Shown here one piece after another: positions 50,323 to 61,600 of a DNA stretch of 64,000 nucleotides (position 1 is its first letter; every line of letters starts with the position of its first letter). The stretch comes from Atrichornis clamosus. Taxonomy: Eukaryota > Chordata > Aves > Passeriformes > Menuridae. The position numbers and the translations under genes are program-made. A model generated the notes under the pieces. It did not search any database. It saw only the letters and a program-made list of their open reading frames with translations, and was not told where the DNA came from. Where the stretch lies: positions 1 to 64,000 of the forward strand of contig WBMZ01004648.1 in NCBI GenBank assembly GCA_013400975.1, given 5' to 3'.

Positions 50323-52698
50323 TAGCTAACTTAGAACACATGGTTATGCATCAATACCTAATATTGGTTTACTCATTGGATTTTACATTATAATGGTTTA
50401 ATTATACTGTGAGATCTCCCTATATCTGCTATCACATTTCATTTTTACCATGCTGCATAACTATGCATCATTACCAAACTTTTTTTCTCTTGATACTTTC
50501 TTATCAAATACTTTTGGAAATCTATTGTGTTTAACAAATGGATCATCACCCTGCACTCTTACAGACTAATTGAGAGAACTTGAATAGGTTTGTGAAACAT
50601 AGTTTCCCTCTACAAAAAGCTGTATTGATTCTTTATTTGTTCTTTATTGATTCTTTATCTGTTAATCACGTGGGAATATTTATTTATTCTGTTCTTATTA
50701 GAATTTTAAACTATTAACCTACTTCTGAAACCAAAACTCTTCATCTGTAATAGTTTGACTGGCCCTGAAGCACGTTTCCAAAGTTGCTATAATTTTAGCC
50801 ATTCATTCCTCCAATTCTCCAGCTAATTTATATGTTAGTCTATATAACAGAATTACTATTTAAAGAAATTTTAATTCTGAGTTCCTTTAATGTTTAGAAT
50901 CAAATAGTACCTAACTTTAGCATGAAGTTACTGTTTATTGTATTTACTTGTTCTCACATTCAGATGACAATGTAATTTGAGACAGTTGCTCCAAGACATT
51001 CCTTTTAGGAAGAACTCTCACATGGGACTCTTACTAAATTTTTCTGTAGTGGAAGGTGATGCAAATCACTGCTTCTGATTTTCTGCCATGGTCTTGTTCC
51101 TTTCCTATATTAACTACCCTTCCTTTGCTATATAAAGTATCAATTGACCCTGGAGACTTTGTGTCAAGTATTTTGCTTCTAACATGTTTAAAAACATCTA
51201 ATTAATAATTACATGCCTTTGGCAAATAGTTCTTCAAAATAATTTTTTAGCCTATTAAACTCTCAGATTTAATTTGCCAGAGCTTACTTCTTTTTCATTC
51301 ACCTTATCTGGACACAATACTAATTTTCTTAAAGATAACTCTTTACTTCTGTTATCCATTTTATTTTTACTGTTTAACTATTGTTATTCTCTACTGTTTC
51401 TATGCTTTATCCAGACTGATTTTATAGTTACTTTATCCCTTTAATAAGATGGCATGAAGGAAAATCCATAGTATCTAAAGAGGTTTTGTTCTTTGGCTGA
51501 TTCTTTCACCTTACCTTTAGCAAGTTTTCTGGCTTTGCATAATTTCCATTTTTGAAAGTGAATATCTCCATAGTGGTTTACTTTGTGTGTATGTTTCACT
51601 CCTGCCATAGCTTTGAACTAGAGTGCATCACTCTTAGAAAGGCTCTTTTAGAGATACATTCTGAAACAAGTCCAATGTACATCTCACAAGAATTGGTTAC
51701 TCCCAAGAGTAGTCTTTCTGAATAACTCTTTCAAGAAGCTGAAGTCTAACAAAGTAACTTTCATCATCTGAAGTTTTTTCTGATACCACTTGTTCAGATG
51801 TCTGTCTAAATCTTCCTGTAAATAATTGTAGCTTGCCATCATTACAGTGTTTATTGATCTTACAGCTTTTCTGATGTCTCTTAGTCACAGTTAGTGACTG
51901 AAGGCTGAAAATTAATATGAGAGTTTTAATGTCATTCTCTTCCTGTTTACGTAGTTAAAAAAATTACTATTATTTTTTAATCACGTGGCTTATTACTCTA
52001 TTTTCTCTAGAAAAACATTTACCTGGCCTGCTTAAGTAATTTGCAACCTGACATGACATGTTTGAAAGATTAACTTTCTATTCCCAAGTTCATAAATCTG
52101 TTAAGTTATAGTTCTCATTAAAAATCAGGCAATCAAATTCACCTATTTTATGCTTTACACTTCAAACATTTAAATATGTGAATATGTTCATATCCTTTTG
52201 GGATGGTTTTCTCCTCACATATGACACGCTGAAAGGGAGTGGGATTTCTTTAGAAAATAAACTTGGCTTTTTAATTCCTCTTTGTTTTATAAGATCCTCA
52301 TTCCTCTTTACTTAAAAAGTTTATTTCAGTGGGATCTGTGTGCTCTTCTGTGTGCAGCGCTGAGCTTTCTCATAGTCCTTAGTGTAAAAGTTCCTCATAA
52401 ACATCTGAGTTTCAGCACCACGGTTCTATTTTCAGTTAGATGCAGCTCATCTGAAATAACACAGTTTCATAAAACAGACATCCACCTATTTGATGAGATT
52501 TTTTCCAGTTTCTATTGAGTTTGATCACATTTTCCTCACACAGGTGTCTTATATATGAAGAGAAACTCAATCTGTCCAGACTTGTGCGTGACTTTGATCA
52601 GTCTTGATCTTTTACTTCTCACCCGTTCATTTAATTTTGTCTCCAGAACCTCTATTCTCCTGTTCCATGTCGTGCTACAAACAAAAGTTATATAAGCC
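50323..52698. other. T-rich non-coding sequence, possible old LINE debris
   Basis: No gene identified. A short direct repeat (attgattctttat plus about 9 bp, period 22) lies at 50624-50662. The text of 50400-51900 has the look of heavily decayed minus-strand LINE sequence, but no alignment is possible by eye. Confidence 0.35.
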
Positions 52699-52704
52699 AT
52701 ATAT
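52699..52704. repeat. Left 6-bp target-site duplication (atatat)
   Basis: The six bases before the LTR start are identical to 53225-53230. Confidence 0.85.
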
Positions 52705-52875
52705 TGTGGAGGGCTGGGAGCCCTCAAAGCAGGACCCTCTTGCACTCCCCCGAAGAAGTCAGAGATAAGCTACCTCCCTCTGGGTCAGGATGAGATCCCA
52801 ACATGCCTCGTTTCTCCATGGTAATGCCCTGTACCCTGTTGGCCAGCTGGTTTCTACGCCACCCCCTACCTTTCC

Positions 52876-52883
52876 CATAAAAA
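52876..52883 (+). promoter_or_regulatory. TATA box of the ERVK-like LTR
   Basis: The hexamer ATAAAA, about 70 bp before the gataaag polyadenylation-like signal, fits a short R region. Confidence 0.6.
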
Positions 52884-53020
52884 GCCCGGCTTCTGCCCCT
52901 GCAAGCAGGGGGAGTTGTGTCTGGCCTCCCTTTCGCAGGGTGCTCGGACGATAAAGGCGACCTCTGCGGAACTGCCGGGCGAGGCTCCTGTCCCTCTGTC
53001 CCCGCGTCAGCCTTGGGCGA

Positions 53021-53085
53021 TTTCACAAGGAGCTGAATTCACAAAGAGTTAAATCACAAGGAGCTGAAATCACTTGTAGCAGAGA
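53021..53085 (+). repeat. Short tandem repeat in LTR U5, about 17-bp units
   Basis: The units tttcacaaggagctgaa, ttcacaaagagttaaa and tcacaaggagctgaaa are followed by a decayed unit tcacttgtagcagag. Units one and three are almost identical, so the array arose by local duplication. Confidence 0.75.
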
Positions 53086-53224
53086 AGCTGCTGCACTTGC
53101 TGGAATCTCCTGTCGCCCCGGGAGATCTGCCAGCACCCCTGGCAGAGCTGTTCCCTGCGGGACGCTCTCTCTCCGGGAAGGTCGCGGCGTGCTGGTGCTG
53201 AGCAGCACCGGACCCCCTGCGACA

Positions 53225-53230
53225 ATATAT
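53225..53230. repeat. Right 6-bp target-site duplication (atatat)
   Basis: Identical to 52699-52704; fixes the LTR 3' end at 53224. Confidence 0.85.
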
Positions 53231-53427
53231 GACATATTGCCACCGCGTAGACCATGAGGTTCTGCGCTGTATTAAGTCAGCATACTCTCACTGTCGTCAT
53301 CACAGACACGTTTGTCTATCTACTTGATTTATGTCCTATTATTGTTCACTTCACGAGATTGCTCTGGAGGTTCAGGATATTCCTTTCTTTCTAGTCTCGT
53401 CTTGTTTGCTAAATATTTTCAGCCTTT

Positions 53428-53800
53428 TATAGAATCACAAAATCCTAGAATACTTGAGGTATAAAGGGACCTCTGGAGATCAGGAATCCACCCCTCTACT
53501 CACAACAGGGTTCACCACGAGGTTTCCCAGTACCATGTGCAATAAGTTTTTAATATCTCCAAGGATCAGGACTCTACCATGTCTATGATTATCTAATGGA
53601 ACTGCAGATATTTATGTCCTACTTTGCTGTGGGGGCACATCACTGGCTCATGTTCAAATTGCTGTTCAACCAGAGACCCCCCTTTTCTGCAAAGCTGCTT
53701 TTCAGCTGCTTGGCTCCACAGCATTTAGTGGTGCATGATCTTATTTCTCTCCAGGGTCGTGGTTTGGCATTTTCCTTTATGGAACTCAATATCCTCCTGC
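53428..53800 (-). mobile_element. CR1 LINE, internally deleted (minus)
   Basis: Reverse-oriented CR1. The terminal part is tatagaatcacaaaatccta, gggacctctggagatcagga and taatatctccaaggatcagg. After about 53600 it jumps to the region of the reverse-transcriptase C-terminus (ggcacatcactggctcatgt, aaattgctgttcaaccagag, tggtgcatgatcttatttct). Several hundred bases between these blocks are missing. The right edge is approximate. An 82-codon plus frame (53596-53844) is antisense to it and not a gene. Confidence 0.85.
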
Positions 53801-55486
53801 TAGGAAATGGTTTCCCCCAGTGGCAGCATTTGCTAATGTCCTGAAAGTGAGCCTACTTAGGATGTCTGTGCACTTTGTGGACAATAACACCACATGTATC
53901 ACTTATAAAAATGAAAAGGAATAAAAAAGACAATACTGTGGCTTTGACTGTGGTCAGTGGTCTGTGGTAGGTATGTTCTACACCACTATGCCAGTTTATT
54001 TTTAAATTTATCTTTATATTTCTGTACCAATGTTGCTCAGATTTGTCCTACTTTGATATTATAGAATTAAAAATTGTAGGAGGCTAAATTATTCTCATTC
54101 AGGTATTCTTAACATTTCTGATCATCATAATTGAACCTTTACTGTATGTTAGCATACGTTGTCAGCTAGTGTTGTTCAGTGTCTTCTAGTCACTTCTGCT
54201 TAAAGAAGTGAGTAACAGTGAATTCTTCCATAAAAAACCCCAACATTTTTTCTCTGATAAGCAAAATCTATATATTTTCATAATTTTATTTTTTTTTCCA
54301 CTTCCTGCCAGGACTGTTCCTAAACACTGAGTGATAGTCTTGCCACCACAGTACTGCTCAACAGAGCTTGAAATTAGCAAGAGGAGCTCAGGCTGTCTGA
54401 CAGCTAGTCCTACCACAGCCGCCAAGTCTGAACAAACAGCAGCAGCTCTTTTGCTCACAGGGGAAATAAGGTTAGTGAAAATATTAAAGAAAAGTGAATG
54501 CCACTGCTGGCATGGCAACACTTTGCAGTAATTGGTTCCTTGTGATTCATGCTGGCCTGACTCTGAGAGCTACAGATGGGAAGCTTAGAAGGTTATTTTG
54601 GAAGCTCTGGTTTGGGGCTTATAAGCTCTTCTTAAGAAATGGCAAACAGATCAAAGGTTCACTGAAGTAAGTGTAATTCTGTAAATTCCAAGAACATTTT
54701 TTGCTAATTTACTTTTGTTTGAGAGAATTCCTTGATTTGAACTTGTAGAATAGTAACTACTGTAACCATTCAGCTGCAGGTGCTGTTTCTCATGAACTGC
54801 AGTGTTTGATTTTTTTCCTGAGCTAAACCCTATCTCATTCATCAACAGCTAACCCTGTACATTCCTTCTTATTACAGAAAGCAGATTTGTATAGCTAGAT
54901 ACTACTAATATAATATTAATTTTGAAAGACATTGCTGACAATTTGTTGTAAATATTATTAAAATGACTAATAAAGAAGAAAACTTGTGTTCAAAGGTTAA
55001 ATACAAAACCAAAAATCATTAACTAGCACAAACAAATGGTGAACACAGCTTGCAAAAATTAAATTTTCTGGCTCAGATATGCAAATATGAACCATATCTG
55101 AGCTGCCCAGCTTAGCAAACCAAACTGGAGTTCTCAAATGAATTGACTAGACTCTCAGTGATGTTGAGAAGATTGTTTGCTTTTGGTACTCTGTTCCTTG
55201 GCCAGGAGTGTGGTGGCTGATAGAGTTTATATTTCTCTTCCTGATTCTGCCTTAAACTGTGAAATGGATGAAAAAGATTGAAAAAAAAAAGACCAAAATA
55301 AAGTGAATTTTCCGAACTTTTTCCAAGCCTTAAGTTTAAACGTGGGGGTATTACAGACTTTCTTGAGTGAATTTACCTCTGCCATTTAGAGAGGACTAAT
55401 TCCACTTTCTTGACCTGATAAAACTTGTACTGATTGACAAATATAATAGTGTAGATTGAGGATTATAATTAATAGGTATTCTAGAG
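53801..55486. other. Unique non-coding sequence with a perfect hairpin
   Basis: No gene recognised. A less AT-rich, non-repetitive block lies at about 54300-54620, with frames of 66 and 111 codons on opposite strands and no domain. The hairpin at 55071-55103 is listed separately. Confidence 0.45.
55071..55103. repeat. Perfect 11-bp inverted repeat with an octamer motif
   Basis: gctcagatatg (55071-55081) and catatctgagc (55093-55103) are exact reverse complements around an 11-bp loop. The octamer ATGCAAAT, a POU-factor site, spans 55079-55086 at the arm/loop border. It could be a dimeric binding site or a chance hairpin. Confidence 0.6.
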
Positions 55487-55634
55487 AAGTTGTAGAGCCT
55501 CCACTCTTGGAGGCACTCAGAACCCAGTTGGACACATTGATGAGCAGCCTACCCTAGCTGACCCTGATCTGTGTGGAAGGGATGGACTAGGTGACCTCCA
55601 GAGGTCCCTTCCCTACTCAGACTTTTGGTGATAA
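55487..55634 (+). mobile_element. CR1 LINE 3' end fragment
   Basis: Plus-oriented CR1 3' end of about 150 bp: gagaagttgtagagcctcca, tggaggcactcagaaccca, ggatggactaggtgacctcc and agaggtcccttccctactca, ending in a decayed tail near ataatc. It is heavily 5' truncated. Confidence 0.9.
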
Positions 55635-58600
55635 TCTAAGTATAGTCCCCCAAAAGAAGATCTTGATGAATTTAATGGCTGTGATATTTTTTCTAATATG
55701 CTTGTTTCCTGCCACATTACATCAGAGCCCTGATCTCTGAGTCAGCATGGGGTCTTATGAGGCAGATAGTTATTTATACTGAGCTTTTTCATTCGCTCTC
55801 ACTTTACTTGCATGCAAAAGTATGTAATTAGTCTGAAGCTGAGTATACAACAATACGTCAAGAAAAGGAGTACTTTAAAGGATATTTCTGTCTCCTCAAA
55901 TCCACAAATGTTAATCTGAGAATGTAAATGTAATGTTGTGTTTTAAGAAAAGCGCACACTGTGAATTATGCATCGTGGAACAGCTGCCTTTATAACCCTG
56001 ACAGTTCAAAAGGAATAGGGAGGAAGAACAGAGTGAAGCAGTGTATTTCAGTCACTGCATCAGGTAGATGTAACACCACCCATGTGGCCGGCAGCTACTC
56101 AGCCAGAAAATCAAGCTTTACCATGAGTGAAACACTAGATCCTATGAGTCTGTTCTCCATTCTAAATGGTTAGTAGCTTTAGTGGTATTTCATTAGGACT
56201 ACTCACATCATCACATTCCAGTGATCCTGTTCCATATCTGCTCTACCACTGATTACCAACACAAAGCTATATACTCTCTTTTGATTACCTGCAATATGAA
56301 AATACATTCAAAGATGACCTTTTAGTGAGTTATTTTTCACATGCTGAGGTCAGTTCTATTTTGACAGCTAAACTACAATATAGAGAATATAGCTGGTCAA
56401 GACTTCAAGCATATTGTTTTTAGCATAGTAACTACCATCAAAACTGTTTTAATTCTCCACAACTAATTTAACCTTGGAATTAACTATGCATGTAAATGTG
56501 ATGGCCCCACACTTCAGTTTGTGTAGATTTTTAACTATCCACGGGATTATTTGTGTTTCCAGATGCCTTAGAAATTCAGATTGCCAGCTCAATTCCTTAA
56601 AGGCTTGTCATGCCTACCCAGCAAAGCAGCACTACAGTTGTTTGATTAATGTTCTGATATTCCACTCAAATTAGCAATACCATTTCAAAGTATTTCATCT
56701 CCTGAAGGGAAACTGCAGCCTGATATTCAAGGGATTAAGCTGCAGATAAAACAATTATCATGTAATGACATCTCTCCTCTTCATTTTCATGTTTTTTTCA
56801 TTATAAGGCAGTAACATAATTTATAAAGAGAAGAAGGCTATGTAACCTTACATATTTAGAGATGTTGCGTACAAAAGTCTGCATTGTTTGTCTTAGCAAT
56901 CAAACAAAAGAATATGTGACAACTCAATCATTCTATACTTCAGCAAAGCCATGTTTTATTAGGACCGTAGAAATTCAGCAGAAGTCTCCGTCTTCCTATA
57001 GATTGTTTGTCATGTGGTTGTTTTAAAATAAAATGCTGAGAAACAGACATATTCATGATATATTCTGGATAATAATAACCAAATATCCTGTCTAGATTGA
57101 ACAATCTGACTGAGCTCTCTTAAACAGGCCAGTACTGAAAATAAACCAGCTTTTATTATGCTCTAAAGAGATAATGGCAGATACATAGATAAATGTAATA
57201 GGGGGAAAAAACTTCTAAAGAGTATGCTTAGAAGAAGAACATTACTAGAAACTAAATACTATGTTTTAGTAAACAAAAAACATTGGTACAAAACAACAAC
57301 TATATTTATTCAGGGTTTTATTAATCAGAATAAATAAATGCATTTTATTTTTATCTCCATTCTATTAATGGGGAACATGTGAGACAACTATATATGAATT
57401 GACTGTTCATACTCTCATTTGAACCCTTTCTCTGCAGTAACCCAGAGGGATGAGCGTAGGTTTAATCTGAACAAGCAACCTGCTTGGCTTTGTGGCAATG
57501 ATGATATTGTACAATAAAACCATTCCAGATACTGGAGTGAATGGAGATCAATGGGGTTACTGAATTATGTCAGAACACACAATGTTTTTTGGACATGTGA
57601 TGCCAGGATTTGCCAGCAGTTATTTTCCTGTCCTTTCCTTAGCCAATACTTGGTGGGGGAAAAAAAAATTGTGTAAATTCTTCTCAACTTGCTAATCTCT
57701 TCTCATTATGTTTAATGAAAATGATAGAGACAGCTTCTGTCAAATACAGGCCAACCTTACCACTGAACACAAGGCCTTTTCTAATCTTCTCTATTAATTG
57801 ATCTCTTGCAATTGATTCTTGCAATGAATAAAGAGTGTCTTTGGAGGACACTCTACATTTAAGTAATTCTTTTGTTCCTCTCCTTCTCTTTGCTGAAATT
57901 TGTTTAGGACTGGCTTGTGAGTTGTGCTATGGTTTCTGGACGAGGCAGAATAAAGAGCCACATCAAGAGCTGTATTTATTATAAAATATCAAAATTCTTT
58001 GCTATAAAAAAGTTCTAAAATGCTTCCACAGACCGTTTGATTTGAAACAGATGTGGATTCAATATGCTGAATTTCCTTCTGTGCAGCTTTTGCTCTCTTC
58101 AAACACTATTTTTTAAACTCACAAGACAGAAAGTTAAGAGTTTCAAACAAAAAAATCGTACCAAAAACTTTGGTGGGGCTTTCACTTCCTATTAATATAT
58201 GTGTGCATATATGCACTCCTGTCAATATTTACAGTAAAAAGCCAAACTTAGGAACACACCCTGAATAAAGAAATTGATGCATGGAAACTTCAGTAATAAT
58301 AAGAGATACCTTTTAGGAAAATACTACTACTCCTGGATATATTTTAGTTTTGCATCAGTAGCACCTCGAGTGCCTGTTTCTGCACACATAAGAAGAGAAA
58401 GCTTGATTATTTTCACGAAGAACTAGATAAACACCAGTGCCAAACACACAGTACAATCACACACACTTGTGCATAAATGCTCACAATCACACATGTAAAG
58501 ACAAGACTTTAGAGAACATATGGCAAAATCAAACACTGCAGTGTGGAAATGTCAAGCAGTTGCCTTCCCCTTCCTTCTTTTATTCTTTGTACAGAATACC

Positions 58601-61600
58601 TATGAAGCTTTTGCAAGCTTTGTTTTTCTTTTCCCCAAACCCAGAGCAGTCTGACTTCACACTGATGGATTTTTAGCAGCAGTAAAGACACATCTCAGGC
58701 ACAAAGATCATCTTCATCAGTCAGCAATGCATACCTTGTCACCCTGAAATAAGAATTGCTAAACATTCTCAAGAAAAATCTGCCAGAGTATTTTTAACAT
58801 AGGCAAAGAAAATATTTTTACTTCACATGTTCTTAGAAATGTCTGAATCATTTTGGCTGAAATTTTTTGGTTATTTCTTCAGTGACAGATGGATTATAGA
58901 TCTGACAGATGAGTTAAACTTTCTACTAGAGATGAAAATTCTTCTGCGTGTGCCTTTTGGGTATTCAATCTGTCTGCATAAAAAGTTAAAATACATATTT
59001 TCATGTCTTTACATATGTATTTCTCACTCAACCAAGCCACCTTTGGATGTGGCTTTTGTTTTGGTTGTTTAATTATTCATTTATTTCTTTTCCCCCTTGT
59101 TTTTATCCATAAGTCATTAGACAGTTCACTTCCTCTGGTGCTAAGACTATACTTTTCACTGTTGTTTTTAAGAATTGCCTCCTTTTATGAAAAGAAGAGA
59201 TTTTTAAGGCAGGTAACAACACAAAGAACCTTTTTTTTTACATTTGTGGAAAGGTATTTTGTAGAAATAAGATAGTTGTGCAAAAGAGAGAAAGACGAAT
59301 TGAGGAATAAATTTTGTATTTTACTGATCTAGTACATAGAACATATCAGTGACACTCAGGAATACTGTACTGAGTCCTGCTCAAGTCTCTTTTTTGTGTG
59401 TGACCTTGTTTTCTCTGCTGTTCAACTCCTGTGTGTAAGTTGGGGACACTGCTTCTGCGGTATAAGTAGGTAATTAGAGAGAGAGGCACCTCTGGAAGCC
59501 ATTTCATCCTATTCTAAAACAGGTGTTTAAAGCAGAGGAAATAAATCAGCAGAGGAAATGACTGCCTCTCTCTATTGTTTTAGAAGGAATTGGGAGAAGT
59601 AAATTAGATTGACTACCAAATTTATGAATAGACAAAAGAAAATGAAACATATCACAATCTTTAGGAAAAAACTACTTTAGCTGGTTAAGGAATTGGTTGA
59701 ATTTTGTTGTAAATAATTAGAAGTAAAGACATTTGGGAAATTTCTATGTTTTCAGGTGGTAAAGTAGATTGCTTTTCTCTCTATATTTCCCTTGGACAAT
59801 ACCCATATGACTCATTATCATTGGTTTGGTTTTTAGTATTTTTTTTAATATATTCTATGTCCTGAGTTTTAGCCAGTAGCCATGAATCTTTGCAGTCCTT
59901 TAATTTGAGTATCTGGTACCACCAGTGTGAAAAGCAAATGACTTATGCACATACTCTCTAGGTTAGATGTACACTGTTTTCTGTATGTAAATAAAAACAG
60001 ATCTTCATCAGACTTTTTGTCTTTTCCTGAGTGTTACTTTTGGATTTCTTCTTTTCTTGTTCTTCCTTTTAAATACTACTTTTTTTTCCTAAACTGTGTC
60101 TGGCCATGTAAGAAATGTCTCTTAAACTGAACAGAAATTGAAACTGAACAGAAATCATCTAACAAGAAATATGTTGTTTTAAAACAGGCTTATTTCATAT
60201 ACAGCATCAGATAGGAAAACAATTCCCAAATACACAGCATAAGAGGCCCTAAGGATTCAGTTATTTTCTCTAGAAATTATAATTTAAAACTGTATAAGCT
60301 GTCCAAAAAACTGTTGTTGGTTTTAGAGACTATCATGCTTACGTAGTTATCGGAATAATTTTATAACATTCATAGGTCTACAATACATCATTATAAGGAG
60401 GAATGAGGGAAGACCTGCCATGTTGAATGCAATTTTTCAAGACAAACATCCCCTTTTTCACTTTAATATATTTAGAAATCTCATAAAAGTATCTGTCGTA
60501 ACAGCTTTAAAAACTGACGGCAAAGATTTTGCTGCCTGAATGCAAAACACACTTACGGTAAACATAAGCAAAGTCTTCTATCATATTTAAATAGTTCTCC
60601 TTCATAAACATAATAGATTTCTGAAAATCGATTTTTAATGCCAGAAGAGATCTTACACCCACTGATTAAGGGTTTTGCATATGACGGGCCACAGAATATC
60701 ATCAGAATTAGGCCAAATCGCTTACAGTTGCCTAAAGCAGATGTCCTAGACATTCTTTGTCTTCCTCTTAAAATTTCAGGTAGTATAAAATCTGAATGAA
60801 AACAGAATTGCCTATCTCTTTTCACAGGATAAACTGACTTTTGACCAAATGGAAACCTTTGTACAAGTAGTACAAGATATCTACTGGGGCTTGATCAGAA
60901 ATTGTGACACATCTGTATTACATCATTGATTCAGGGCAAGATTACAACCAATTAATTTCTTGATCTCCCACCTTTGTAAGTACTTGTGAGTTTCTACATG
61001 CACATCTGAAAGGTTAAAGAAATAAAGTTCAGAGAACAGCTGAAGGTTAGCTCTGCTAACAGCAAACCTTAACAAATCTGTACCATAGATCTTTCTCCAT
61101 AACAGAATTTGGGAAGTGCAGTTACTAGAATTACCTTACTGAGTTTACTGTCTTCCAACTGATGCATGATCTCAGCGTGCTTGCTTGCTCCTATTTTGTT
61201 TCTCCAATTAGAAATCTAACAGGTTAGTTGAAACCACTAGTGAAATTAGTTTTAGAAAATAAATATCTTCATTGGAAAAGGCAAGTAAAGGTCATATAAT
61301 CGTTCTGAAAACAGGTATCTTCCTCTGGATCAGTCTGTGGCAGTAGAAAAAGTTGCTTTGTTTCAGTGCTTGTGCCTTCCTAAAAAGTTTTGTCCTTCAT
61401 TGATCTGTCAGTTACATAACTTGTATGAATTCTCCCTAATTTGCTGAAACAACACCAAATTTTTTTGGTCAAAAGCAATGGAGCTGGTATTCATAATGCT
61501 GCAAGGATGGTAGGTTTGCAAAAGATTCATGTGCTTTATGAAAGTGTTGAGGAGAAATGTCAGGTACTGAGCCAGCTGGATCAAAGCAAGACATCTGTCC

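Larger units (their letters stand above)
52705..53224 (+). mobile_element. Complete solo LTR, ERVK-like, 520 bp, CpG-rich
   Basis: It starts TGTGGAGGG, ends TGCGACA, and is flanked by perfect 6-bp atatat duplications. A 6-bp duplication is typical of class II (ERVK-like, alpha/betaretroviral) elements. A TATA box cataaaaag lies at 52876-52883 and a polyadenylation-like gataaag at 52950-52956. A tandem array of about 17-bp units follows at 53021-53085. The LTR is strikingly rich in G, C and CpG (roughly two dozen CpGs by eye) against AT-rich flanks almost free of CpG, which suggests a recent insertion not yet worn by methyl-CpG decay. Frames of 60-100 codons inside it are shadows. No internal retroviral sequence is attached. 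Confidence 0.9.
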
